From an uncultured Pelagibacteraceae bacterium (GTDB taxonomy: Bacteria > Pseudomonadota > Alphaproteobacteria > Pelagibacterales > Pelagibacteraceae), in assembly GCA_902552805.1 (NCBI GenBank), contig CACDIC010000006.1:1-64000 (forward strand): a stretch of DNA of 64,000 bases, in the 5' to 3' direction. Numbering within the stretch: position 1 is the stretch's first letter; each line of letters opens with the position of its first letter. Below the pieces are notes generated by a model. It saw nothing but the letters and a program-made list of their open reading frames with translations. It did no database searches and was not told where the DNA came from. Shown piece after piece: positions 44,981 through 53,401 of the stretch. The translations under genes were made by a program, and so were the position numbers.

Positions 44981-45597
44981 AGAAAATATTACTAATGATA
45001 TTATTGTTAACATTTCCAAATTTATCTTTTGGAAATGAAAGATTTATACCAATTGAATTATGGCTGGGGATACCATCGACTGGTTCAAGTGAATTGAAAT
45101 TTTATGAGGTGAATAATAAGCAACATAATGGAAAATTAAAAGTCTCAGGTCCTATTGACTGGAAAAATGAGATAACAGGAAAGACAATTAAAGTTTATGA
45201 GAGAAAAAGAGGTTCAAAAATACAGCTCTTTACAATAACTAATAATGGTCAATGCTTGGGAAGAGTGTGGGATAGTAGGAAAAGAAAAAGAGGAGTTGTT
45301 GTTGCAATAGATAATGGCTGTAAATTTCCACTAGGAACTTGGAAAGAGGGAGAAACTCGTGATTTCTTTTCAGCTTATAACTGGCCAAAAAAAAAATCAG
45401 GTGGTAGCTCTACTAGCAAAAGAACTGGGATGAAAAAGACACTGACTATTAAAAAATTAGGTAATGAAAAAAAATGTCTTACTTTCAGGTGGCAGCTTAC
45501 TGTTATGGGTGGAAAAAGATCAGGAAAAGTAATAGATGATAACGACTATACTTATTGTCCTAATAAAGGTTTTACAAAATTAGTATCAAGGAAATAA
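44977..45597 (+). CDS. Secreted protein of unknown function inside the liv operon
   Basis: The 206-residue protein has a signal peptide (MKKILLMILLLTFPNLSFG) and no family I recognise. It is rich in Gly, Lys and Arg, with four cysteines in the mature part (C90, C107, C161, C196 by approximate count). Overlap of 4 bases with livH and 1 base with livM shows that it is translated with the transport genes. Standard Liv systems have no such gene between livH and livM; it may help the binding protein or the permease, which is inference. Confidence 0.7.
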   Translation: MKKILLMILLLTFPNLSFGNERFIPIELWLGIPSTGSSELKFYEVNNKQHNGKLKVSGPIDWKNEITGKTIKVYERKRGSKIQLFTITNNGQCLGRVWDSRKRKRGVVVAIDNGCKFPLGTWKEGETRDFFSAYNWPKKKSGGSSTSKRTGMKKTLTIKKLGNEKKCLTFRWQLTVMGGKRSGKVIDDNDYTYCPNKGFTKLVSRK

Positions 45598-46646
45598 TGA
45601 GTAAAAATATTATTTTATACGCAGCAATATTAGTTTTTGGAATAACAGCACCATTTATTTTTCCTGCATTTAAAGTTCAATTATCAATACTTTGTGTTTT
45701 AATTGTATTAGCTCTTACTTGGAATATTCAAGGTGGAGAAATGGGCTATAACACATTTGGGAACATATTGTTCTATGGATTGGGAATGTATCTATGTGCT
45801 TCGGTTCAAGTGGGGATGTTTTTTCCTTTAGCAGAATGGACTGAAAGTGGTGGAGAAAAAACTTTTGTTCATACGCCAGCTCAATTTTTCCAAGGAATGG
45901 CAGTTGGATTAGTAGTAGCAGCAGTAGTTCCAACAATAGTTGCAGGATTAATTGGTTATGCAATTCTAGGATTAAGAGGTCATTATTTTGCGATTTGTAC
46001 TTTAGGTTTAGGAGTAGCTGCAGGAGAAATTTCTGGAGGCATAGAAATTATTGGAGCTGGACAAGGTTTTACAACACCGCCATTTCCTGACGTAGGTGGC
46101 TTAGAAGCAAGAGGAGAATTTTTCTACTTATTAAGTTTTGTAGCTCTTGTACTAACATTTATTACTGTAAGAGCAATTTACTCTACAAGATTTAAATTAA
46201 TTTTAAATGCAATCAGAGATAACGAAGATAAAGCTGAAGCTATGGGAATTCAAACTATGAAATATAAAATTATTGGTTGGATGATATCAGCATTTTTCTG
46301 TGGTCTAGCAGGAGGAATTATGGGAGGACTAGTTGGTTATATAGACTCAACTGATGTCGCATTTGATGGTAGAGAAATGGGAGTGTTTATGGTCTTAATG
46401 GCTATCTTAGGCGGAAAAGGTACTTTGTGGGGACCAGTCATTGGCGCAACAGTATTTCATATTTTTAAAGAAGGATTTTGGACATTCTTTTTGGGTTGGC
46501 AGTATGTTGCACTTGGTGTTCTTATTGTTGTAATTGTAATTTATTTCCCTGAGGGAATTATGGGATGGCTAAGAGAAAAATATCCTGAAAGATTCGGAGA
46601 AGTGGTCGATGAAGCCGATAGAAAAGCACAGGTAGAATTAAAATGA
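45597..46646 (+). CDS. livM: Liv-type ABC transporter permease, LivM
   Basis: The 349-residue protein has about nine hydrophobic segments and the LivM loop RLKLILNAIRDNEDKAEAMGI-type sequence near residue 203-220 (FKLILNAIRDNEDKAEAMGI, 20 residues). It is the second transmembrane subunit. The 1-base overlap with the preceding gene and 4-base overlap with livG indicate tight coupling. Confidence 0.92.
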   Translation: MSKNIILYAAILVFGITAPFIFPAFKVQLSILCVLIVLALTWNIQGGEMGYNTFGNILFYGLGMYLCASVQVGMFFPLAEWTESGGEKTFVHTPAQFFQGMAVGLVVAAVVPTIVAGLIGYAILGLRGHYFAICTLGLGVAAGEISGGIEIIGAGQGFTTPPFPDVGGLEARGEFFYLLSFVALVLTFITVRAIYSTRFKLILNAIRDNEDKAEAMGIQTMKYKIIGWMISAFFCGLAGGIMGGLVGYIDSTDVAFDGREMGVFMVLMAILGGKGTLWGPVIGATVFHIFKEGFWTFFLGWQYVALGVLIVVIVIYFPEGIMGWLREKYPERFGEVVDEADRKAQVELK

Positions 46647-47383
46647 GCATCTTGGAAGTTAACAACGTAAGTAAATCATTTGGTGGTGTTAAAGCAAATG
46701 TTGATATATCGATGAATGTTGAGAAAGGAAAAATAGTTGGTTTAATAGGACCAAATGGTTCTGGCAAGACAACTTTATTCAATTCTATTGTTGGTACTTA
46801 TCCAATAGACAATGGTTCTATTAAGTTTAATGGTAAAGAGGTTTCAGAATTACCAGTTCCAGTTATTGCAAAACTTGGTTTATTAAGAACTTTTCAGCAA
46901 ACACGAATTTATGGAAAATTAAATTGTGTAGAAAATATGTTAATTAGTCATAAAGGGAGTGATGCAAGTATATTTACAATATTTTCTAAAATACCAAAAG
47001 ATCTTACAGAAAAGGCTGAAAATTTACTAAATTTTGTTGGTTTATATCAAAAGAGAAATCTACGTGCAGGGGATTTATCTTTTGGTCAACAGAAGCTGTT
47101 AGAATTAGCAATGGCATTAATGAATGAACCAGAAATGTTATTATTAGATGAACCCACAGCTGGAATCAATCCAACTTTAATTAATGGCATTATTGATAGA
47201 CTAATAAAAGTAAATCAAGATTTTGGTATCACATTATTAGTAATTGAACATAATATGAAAGTAATTATGCAATTGGCTGAGGATATTTTTTGCTTAGCAC
47301 ATGGGAAAATGCTTGCAAATGGTTCACCAAATGAAATTAAAAATGATAAGCGTGTTGTAGATGCTTATCTGGGAGCTCAATAA
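46643..47383 (+). CDS. livG: Liv-type ABC transporter ATPase, LivG
   Basis: The 246-residue ABC ATPase has Walker A GPNGSGKTT near residue 36-44, signature LSFGQQKLLELA near 144, Walker B LLLDEPTAGINP near 166, and the H-loop EHNM. GPNGSGKTTLFNSI and the late E-H-N-M motif are typical of LivG. It energises import together with LivF. Overlaps livM by 4 bases and the next gene by 1. Confidence 0.95.
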   Translation: MSILEVNNVSKSFGGVKANVDISMNVEKGKIVGLIGPNGSGKTTLFNSIVGTYPIDNGSIKFNGKEVSELPVPVIAKLGLLRTFQQTRIYGKLNCVENMLISHKGSDASIFTIFSKIPKDLTEKAENLLNFVGLYQKRNLRAGDLSFGQQKLLELAMALMNEPEMLLLDEPTAGINPTLINGIIDRLIKVNQDFGITLLVIEHNMKVIMQLAEDIFCLAHGKMLANGSPNEIKNDKRVVDAYLGAQ

Positions 47384-48168
47384 TGTCTAATCAGTACGAA
47401 GTTTTAGGTAAAGCTCCTGGTGTTAAAGATTTACAAAATTTATCTCCAAGTAATGTTCATCTGACAATAAAAAATCTCAATGCTGGTTATGGGAAAATGG
47501 AAATTCTCCACAATTTCGATCTTTGTGTTAGCAAGGCCCAATCACTTTGTTTAATAGGACCAAATGGTGCTGGTAAATCAACTATTCTTCATTCAATTTA
47601 TGGATTTACTAATATTTTTTCTGGCAAAATAGAAATTGATGGAAAAGAGATAACCAATTTATCCCCAGCTGAAAAATTAAAATCAGTTGGTATTGCATAT
47701 ATTTTACAAGATAATTCTGTTTTCCCTGATATGACTGTAGAAGAAAACCTTTTAATGGGTGGATTTATCAAAGATAAAACTGAGGATTCATTTCAAGAAG
47801 CTGAGAGAATTCTTGAGAAGTATGAAAGATTAAGAAATAGAAGAAATCAACCTGCGAAAGTTTTGTCTGGTGGTGAAAGAAGATTATTAGAAATTTCAAG
47901 AGCGCTGGTTATGAAACCATCAGTTTTACTTGTCGATGAACCCTCAATAGGACTAGAGCCAAGATATATTGAAATGGTATTTGAAATTTTAAGAGACCTT
48001 CAACAAAATGAAAAAAAAACAATTATCCTTGTTGAACAAAATGCAAAAAAAGGCTTAGAGTTTGCTGACATTGGTTATGTTTTAGTATCAGGACAAACTG
48101 CAATAGCAGGTAAAGGAGATGAACTTTTAAATAATCCTGATGTGGGACGCCTATTCCTAGGCGGTTAA
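47383..48168 (+). CDS. livF: Liv-type ABC transporter ATPase, LivF
   Basis: The 261-residue ABC ATPase has Walker A GPNGAGKST near residue 63-71, signature LSGGERRLLEIS near 161, Walker B LLVDEPSIGLEP and the EQNAKKGL H-loop region typical of LivF. Compared with canonical LivF (about 235) it has a ~25-residue N-terminal extension (SNQYEVLGKAPG). It overlaps livG and azlC by one base each. Confidence 0.94.
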   Translation: MSNQYEVLGKAPGVKDLQNLSPSNVHLTIKNLNAGYGKMEILHNFDLCVSKAQSLCLIGPNGAGKSTILHSIYGFTNIFSGKIEIDGKEITNLSPAEKLKSVGIAYILQDNSVFPDMTVEENLLMGGFIKDKTEDSFQEAERILEKYERLRNRRNQPAKVLSGGERRLLEISRALVMKPSVLLVDEPSIGLEPRYIEMVFEILRDLQQNEKKTIILVEQNAKKGLEFADIGYVLVSGQTAIAGKGDELLNNPDVGRLFLGG

Positions 48169-48872
48169 TGATTGACTCAAAATATTTTTTGAAAGGTTTC
48201 GCATCTATCAAAGGTGTTGGCAGTCCAGCTATAGCCTTGGGAGCTAGCTTTATAGCAATTGGAGCTCTTTTAAAAAATATTGGTTTTACAATTCAAGAAA
48301 GTCTTTTTTCAACTTTTTTGACTTACGCCTTACCTGGTTCATTAGTGATGGCAGAGTCACTTATAATTGGGTCATCATTAATAAATATCTTCATTGCTGT
48401 TTGGTTAGTAAATGCAAGGCTTTATCCAATGACTGTCTCCTTAATGCCTTTGTTGATGCACCATAAACAACCTAAATGGAAATATTATTTATCATGTCAC
48501 TTTATTGCCGTTTCATCGTGGCTAATAATGAAAGATAATTATGAACAAATAAAAAAAGAAGCAAGGATAGATTTTTGGATTGGTATTGGCACAGCAACCT
48601 GGTCTGTAGCAATTTTCTCTACATTTATCGGCTACATTGCATCAGACTTTTTAAATAGAGATATGTTAATTGGGTTAGCAATAATTAATCCAATTTATTT
48701 TACTTGTATGATGGTGGGGGCGATGAAAACTATTAAAATTAGTTTATCAATCATCCTTGGTACAATTTTAGGTCCGGCTTTTTATTTTATATCTCCAGAG
48801 TGGTGTATTTTATTTGGTGGTTTTGTGGCTGGAACAATTGCATTTTTTATTGGAGAAATTAATGACAGGTAA
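48168..48872 (+). CDS. azlC: AzlC-family branched-chain amino acid exporter subunit
   Basis: The 234-residue membrane protein has about six helices with AzlC features: GASFIAIGALLKNIGFTIQE near residue 26 and a LPMTVSLMPLL-like segment (LYPMTVSLMPLLMHH near 85). AzlC with AzlD exports branched-chain amino acids (a YgaZ/YgaH type system). It starts with a one-base overlap with livF, so an exporter and importer of amino acids lie on the same transcript. Confidence 0.85.
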   Translation: MIDSKYFLKGFASIKGVGSPAIALGASFIAIGALLKNIGFTIQESLFSTFLTYALPGSLVMAESLIIGSSLINIFIAVWLVNARLYPMTVSLMPLLMHHKQPKWKYYLSCHFIAVSSWLIMKDNYEQIKKEARIDFWIGIGTATWSVAIFSTFIGYIASDFLNRDMLIGLAIINPIYFTCMMVGAMKTIKISLSIILGTILGPAFYFISPEWCILFGGFVAGTIAFFIGEINDR

Positions 48873-49185
48873 TATTTTTTTAGTAATCTTAATTACTTCA
48901 TTAGCGACATTTTTGTCTAGATTTTTAGGTGTTGTAAGTTCAGAAAATATTAAAGAAACTTCCAAAATATTTAGATGGTTTAATTGCTTGGCATACTCGA
49001 CGTTAGCAGCATTAATAGCTAGGATTGTAATTTTTCCATCAGGATTACTATCTGAGATAGATTACTTAGTAAGACTAATTGTAATGATTTTATCAATTGG
49101 GCTTTTTTTTATCACTAAAAAAAATTTAGTTTACCCAACAATTTTCTCTGCTATCATACTTACACTTTTTAGCAGTTATTTATGA
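48862..49185 (+). CDS. azlD: AzlD-family small membrane protein
   Basis: I start it at ATG 48862 (107 residues), overlapping azlC by 11 bases. A longer reading from 48814 would add 16 residues in another frame of azlC with no support. The protein has four hydrophobic segments, with ATFLSRFLGV and the C-terminal LTLFSSYL typical of AzlD/YgaH. It is the small partner of AzlC. Its stop overlaps the next gene by 4 bases. Confidence 0.85.
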   Translation: MTGNIFLVILITSLATFLSRFLGVVSSENIKETSKIFRWFNCLAYSTLAALIARIVIFPSGLLSEIDYLVRLIVMILSIGLFFITKKNLVYPTIFSAIILTLFSSYL

Positions 49186-50096
49186 TTGAAAAAATTGACG
49201 GATTTGAAATTTATGAAAATAAGCAATCTCAAAGAATAATTAACATAGATATAGGAGATGATATTTTAAATAAACTTATTTTTCCTTTTAATAAGTTTGA
49301 TATCACTGCATTAGAATATAAACCATTTACCAGATTTACTATCGCAAAAAGTTTAGATGATTTAAGTAATAATAAATTATCTAAATTAATTAATAAAATT
49401 ATTAGAGATCGAAATACTGGTTGTTTTATTATTAAACCTAAAAATTTAATTTCTAAAATTGATGATAGTTTTTTAGTAAAACTTTCCACTGCAGTTGCAC
49501 ATCTTATTGGAAACCCTAATCATGATGCAATGGCTGGTAAATACTATGCTAGATTTCATGTTAAGCATGAGGATAGAAGTGACTCTTATTTAAGAAAGGC
49601 TTATAAAAATATGGATCTACATACTGATGGAACCTATGTAAAAGAAAAAACTGACTGGTTGTTAATGTCAAAAATAGAGGAAAAAAATGTTGAGGGTGGA
49701 GAAACTGCTATGCTTCATCTCGATGATTGGGAACATTGTGATGAATTATTTAATGATCCTGTTGGAAAAGAAGATTTTCTTTGGGGTTCTCCGAAAAGTA
49801 AAAATATTGATTATAAAGTTGAACATCCAGTATTTTCATCTGATAAAGATGGAAGAGCTCAAATTTCATATATTGATCAATTTCCTGAACCTAAAAATAT
49901 GAAACAAGGTACTTTTTTACAAAAATTATCTGATAGTTTAGAAGAAAGTAATAAGAAGATTATAACTAAACTTCCGGTAGGATCATCTGTGGTAGCAAAT
50001 AATTATTTTTGGCTTCATGGCAGAAAAGCCTTTAAAGAACACAAAGATTTAAGTAGAGAGTTGTTGCGAATTAGAGGTTCTTTTTTTATTAATTAA
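49182..50096 (+). CDS. glaH: Glutarate 2-hydroxylase (GlaH/CsiD family)
   Basis: The 304-residue protein aligns by eye with E. coli CsiD/GlaH over its length: TAVAHLIGNPNHDAMAGKYY, SDSYLRKAYKNMDLHTDGTY and LLMSKIEEKNVEGGETAMLH segments. The iron ligands are H147 and D149 (LHTDG) and H279 (WLHGR), with RELLRIRG as the 2-oxoglutarate-binding Arg. The enzyme converts glutarate with 2-oxoglutarate and O2 to L-2-hydroxyglutarate in lysine catabolism. The usual partner lhgO is not seen in the window. It overlaps azlD by 4 bases, tying glutarate use to amino-acid transport. Confidence 0.9.
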   Translation: MIEKIDGFEIYENKQSQRIINIDIGDDILNKLIFPFNKFDITALEYKPFTRFTIAKSLDDLSNNKLSKLINKIIRDRNTGCFIIKPKNLISKIDDSFLVKLSTAVAHLIGNPNHDAMAGKYYARFHVKHEDRSDSYLRKAYKNMDLHTDGTYVKEKTDWLLMSKIEEKNVEGGETAMLHLDDWEHCDELFNDPVGKEDFLWGSPKSKNIDYKVEHPVFSSDKDGRAQISYIDQFPEPKNMKQGTFLQKLSDSLEESNKKIITKLPVGSSVVANNYFWLHGRKAFKEHKDLSRELLRIRGSFFIN

Positions 50097-50122
50097 TATA
50101 AATTAATCACTATAAGATATTT

Positions 50123-50890
50123 ATGAAATTAGGTTTTATAGGAACTGGAAAAATAACATCTTCAGTTATATCTGGAATATGTTCTTCAAAGCTTAATTAT
50201 AAAAGGATATTTATTTCATCACGAAATAGTCTTATTGCAAAAGGATTAAAAAAAAAGTTTAAAAAAATATTTATTGAAAAGGATAATCAAAAAATTGTTG
50301 ATAATTGTGATTGGATCTTTTTAGCAGTCACACCAACTGTTGGTGAAAAAATTATTAAAAATTTAAGATTTAGATCTAGTCAAACAATAATAAGTTTTAT
50401 CTCAACTATAAATCTTTCAGAACTTCGAAAAATGATAAAAGTAAAAGCTGACTTAGTAAGGGCCATTCCACTTCCGCCAATTTCTCTTAAAAAAGGACCA
50501 GTACCTATCTGCCCACCAAATAGAAAGGTTAAAAATTTTTTTAATAAAATTGGATCCACTATTGAAATTAAAAATGAAAAATTATCAATTAATTTCTGGT
50601 CAACGTCAGGGATGATGGCATCTTATTATGAAATATTAAATGTGATGAGTACTTGGTTGATAAAAAAAGGTATTAAAAGATCTGATGCACAGAAATATAT
50701 AACTACTTTATTTTTGGCTTTATCCGAAGATGCAGTTGTAAATTCAAAAAAAGATTTAAGACATTTAGTCAAAGAGTCTCAAACTTCAAAAGGTTTAAAC
50801 GAACAAGGTTTAAAAGAAATGAGTAAGAGCGGGGCTTATAAATCTGTAGTAAATGCATTAAATAGAATTTACAAAAGACTTAACAAATAA
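50123..50890 (+). CDS. Pyrroline-5-carboxylate reductase-like oxidoreductase
   Basis: The 255-residue protein has an NADP-binding GFIGTGKITSS motif at residues 4-14 and the P5CR segment VRAIPLPP near 113 (canonical VRAMPNTP). It is shorter than ProC (about 270) and the active-site region is divergent, so it may act on another cyclic imine or be an F420/NADP-type reductase paralog. It sits 26 bases after glaH and 3 bases before livG, within the amino-acid transport operon. Proline synthesis is not assured. Confidence 0.7.
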   Translation: MKLGFIGTGKITSSVISGICSSKLNYKRIFISSRNSLIAKGLKKKFKKIFIEKDNQKIVDNCDWIFLAVTPTVGEKIIKNLRFRSSQTIISFISTINLSELRKMIKVKADLVRAIPLPPISLKKGPVPICPPNRKVKNFFNKIGSTIEIKNEKLSINFWSTSGMMASYYEILNVMSTWLIKKGIKRSDAQKYITTLFLALSEDAVVNSKKDLRHLVKESQTSKGLNEQGLKEMSKSGAYKSVVNALNRIYKRLNK

Positions 50891-50893
50891 TTA

Positions 50894-51679
50894 ATGTCAG
50901 AAAATATTTTAGAAATAAATAATCTATCAAAATATTTTGGTGGATTAGCAGCGGTATCAGATTGTTCACTCAAGGTTAAGAAGGGAACTATAACTGGGAT
51001 AATTGGCCCTAATGGATCGGGAAAAACTACCTTATTTAATTTGATTGCTGGAAATCTAAAATGTTCAGCTGGAAGTGTCATGTTTAACAACGAAAATATA
51101 ACTGATGTGCCTGCGTATGAATTATTTTCAAAAGGTTTGCTAAGAACTTTTCAAATTGCACATGAATTTACGAATTTATCAGTTTTAGAAAATTTAATGA
51201 TGGTTCCTGGTAATCAGTCAGGCGAACAATTGATAAATGCTATATTTAAACCTTCATTAATCATGAAAGAAGAAAATGTCATTAAGCAAAAAGCTATTGA
51301 AGTTATAGAGTTTTTAAATTTAGGGCATTTAAGAAATGAACTAGCAGGAAATTTATCTGGTGGTCAAAAAAAACTATTGGAGCTTGGTCGAACAATGATG
51401 GTAGATGCAAAGTTAGTTCTATTAGATGAAGTGGGTGCAGGTGTGAATAGAACACTACTGAAAGACCTTGGCACAGCTATTGAAAAACTAAATAAAGAAA
51501 AGGGATATACATTTTGTATGATTGAACATGACATGGATTTCATAGGAAGATTATGTGATCCTGTGATTGTAATGGCTGAAGGATCAGTATTATTTGAAGG
51601 TTCAGTGGAGGATGCAAAAAAAGACGAAAAAGTAATTGAAAGTTATTTGGGCAGGGGATCAAAAATTAAGGATAATTGA
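50894..51679 (+). CDS. livG: Second Liv-type ABC ATPase, LivG
   Basis: The 261-residue ABC ATPase has Walker A GPNGSGKTT near residue 38-46, signature LSGGQKKLLELG near 154, Walker B VLLDEVGAGVNR near 177, and EHDMDFIG H-loop. The Walker B region has EVGAGV in place of the usual EPxAG, keeping the catalytic Glu. This is the second LivG in the window and is 50-odd per cent diverged by eye from the first. It starts 3 bases after the P5CR-like gene. Confidence 0.92.
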   Translation: MSENILEINNLSKYFGGLAAVSDCSLKVKKGTITGIIGPNGSGKTTLFNLIAGNLKCSAGSVMFNNENITDVPAYELFSKGLLRTFQIAHEFTNLSVLENLMMVPGNQSGEQLINAIFKPSLIMKEENVIKQKAIEVIEFLNLGHLRNELAGNLSGGQKKLLELGRTMMVDAKLVLLDEVGAGVNRTLLKDLGTAIEKLNKEKGYTFCMIEHDMDFIGRLCDPVIVMAEGSVLFEGSVEDAKKDEKVIESYLGRGSKIKDN

Positions 51680-51681
51680 TA

Positions 51682-52389
51682 ATGGCATTTTTTGAGGGAA
51701 ATAAGATGACTGGTGGATATGGAAATGGTCCAGACATTATTAATTCGTGCTCAGTGAATGTCGACAAAGGAGAAATTGTTTCAATCTTAGGTCCTAATGG
51801 TGCGGGAAAATCGACTGCAATGAAAGCAATGTTAGGTTTATTAAATTTAAAATCTGGCTCAGTAATAATTGACGGTAAAGATATTACACAATTGTCTCCA
51901 CAAGATAGAGTTAAGTCAGGAATTTCATTTGTACCTCAAACGAAAAACGTTTTTGCAGGAATGACTGTTGAGGAAAATTTAGAAATGGGAGCCTTCTTAA
52001 TTGATGAGAGTTATAATTCAGTAATCAATGAGATCTACGAATTGTTTCCAATATTAAGTGAAAAAAGAAATCAATTAGTTGGTGAATTATCAGGAGGGCA
52101 AAGACAACAGGTTGCACTAGGTAGGGCACTAATGATCAAACCATCAGTTTTAATGTTAGATGAACCCACCGCAGGAGTTTCACCAATTGTAATGGATGAA
52201 TTGTTTGATCATATTGTAAAAGTTAAACGCACAAATGTTGCAATACTTATGGTGGAACAAAATGCCAAACAAGCACTAAGTATTTCAGACAGAGGTTATG
52301 TGTTAGTCACAGGAGAAAATCGTTATTCAGGATCAGGAAAAGAATTACTAAATGATCCAAGAGTAAGGAGTTCATTTTTAGGCGGTTGA
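51682..52389 (+). CDS. livF: Second Liv-type ABC ATPase, LivF
   Basis: I choose ATG 51682 (235 residues) over a TTG two codons upstream. It has Walker A GPNGAGKST near residue 37-45, signature LSGGQRQQVALGR near 136, Walker B LMLDEPTAGVSP and EQNAKQAL. It pairs with the preceding LivG. Its start lies two bases after the livG stop and its stop is one base before the next ATG. Confidence 0.93.
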   Translation: MAFFEGNKMTGGYGNGPDIINSCSVNVDKGEIVSILGPNGAGKSTAMKAMLGLLNLKSGSVIIDGKDITQLSPQDRVKSGISFVPQTKNVFAGMTVEENLEMGAFLIDESYNSVINEIYELFPILSEKRNQLVGELSGGQRQQVALGRALMIKPSVLMLDEPTAGVSPIVMDELFDHIVKVKRTNVAILMVEQNAKQALSISDRGYVLVTGENRYSGSGKELLNDPRVRSSFLGG

Positions 52390-52390
52390 T

Positions 52391-53401
52391 ATGGATTATA
52401 TAAACGCGATTGTACTTTTATTAAATTATATTTTTGTACCAGCATTAGCCTATGGATCTCAATTAGCTTTGGGTGCAATTTTTGTAACATTGATATATGG
52501 GATCTTAAGGTTCGCAAACTTTGCTACAGGAGATATGATGTCTTTTGGAACCATGGTTACAATTTTGTTTACATGGTATTTTCAATCTTTAGGAATAAAC
52601 TTAGGCATTTTACCAACTGCTCTCATCGCGATTCCTTTTGCTATTATATTTATGGTTGGTTATATGCTTGTGATAGATAAATTTGTTTTTAAATATTATA
52701 GAGTTAGTAAAAGCCCCCCTGTTCAATTAGCAATGGTGAGTATTGGAGTAATGTTCGTTACCCAAGCCGTTGTTCGAATAATCATTGGCCCATCTGATAG
52801 AAGATTTTTTGATGGTGAAAAATTTTTAATTAAAGCCGGTGAGTTTAAAGAAATGACAGGACTTAATGAAGGCCTCGCAATCAAATCAACCCAGGTAATT
52901 ACAATTGTTGTAACATTAATTTTAGTTTCAACTCTTTTTTGGTTTTTAAATAAAACAAAAACAGGAAAAAGTATGAGGGCTTATTCTGATAATGAAGATC
53001 TTGCATTGTTGTCTGGAATAGATCCAAAAAAGATTGTTATGATTACATGGATAATAGCGGGAGTTTTAGCTACAATTGGTGGAGCTTTATATGGTTTAGA
53101 TAAAAGTTTTAAACCATTTACTTATTTCAATAATATGCTCCCAATTTTTGCTGCAGCTATTGTTGGTGGTATAGGAAATCCTTTTGGTGCATTTTTAGGT
53201 GGATATGTAATCGCATTTTCTGAAATTCTTTTAACTTATGCTTATAAAAAATTTTTCATTTATCTATTGCCTGAAAGTTTAGAGCCAAATACTTTAGTAC
53301 AATTACTATCAACAGATTATAAATTTGCGGTATCATTTTCAATTCTTGTCATTGTACTGCTTTACCGACCATCTGGAATTTTCAAAGGAAAAATATTGTG
53401 A
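52391..53401 (+). CDS. livH: Second Liv-type ABC permease, LivH-like
   Basis: The 336-residue inner-membrane protein has about eight to nine hydrophobic segments, an LRFANFATGDMMSFGTMVTI LivH-type segment near residue 40, and the cytoplasmic KSMRAYSDNEDLALLSGID loop near 195. It forms a permease pair with the following gene. Gap to livF is 1 base, and the stop overlaps the GTG start of the next gene by 4 bases. Confidence 0.91.
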   Translation: MDYINAIVLLLNYIFVPALAYGSQLALGAIFVTLIYGILRFANFATGDMMSFGTMVTILFTWYFQSLGINLGILPTALIAIPFAIIFMVGYMLVIDKFVFKYYRVSKSPPVQLAMVSIGVMFVTQAVVRIIIGPSDRRFFDGEKFLIKAGEFKEMTGLNEGLAIKSTQVITIVVTLILVSTLFWFLNKTKTGKSMRAYSDNEDLALLSGIDPKKIVMITWIIAGVLATIGGALYGLDKSFKPFTYFNNMLPIFAAAIVGGIGNPFGAFLGGYVIAFSEILLTYAYKKFFIYLLPESLEPNTLVQLLSTDYKFAVSFSILVIVLLYRPSGIFKGKIL

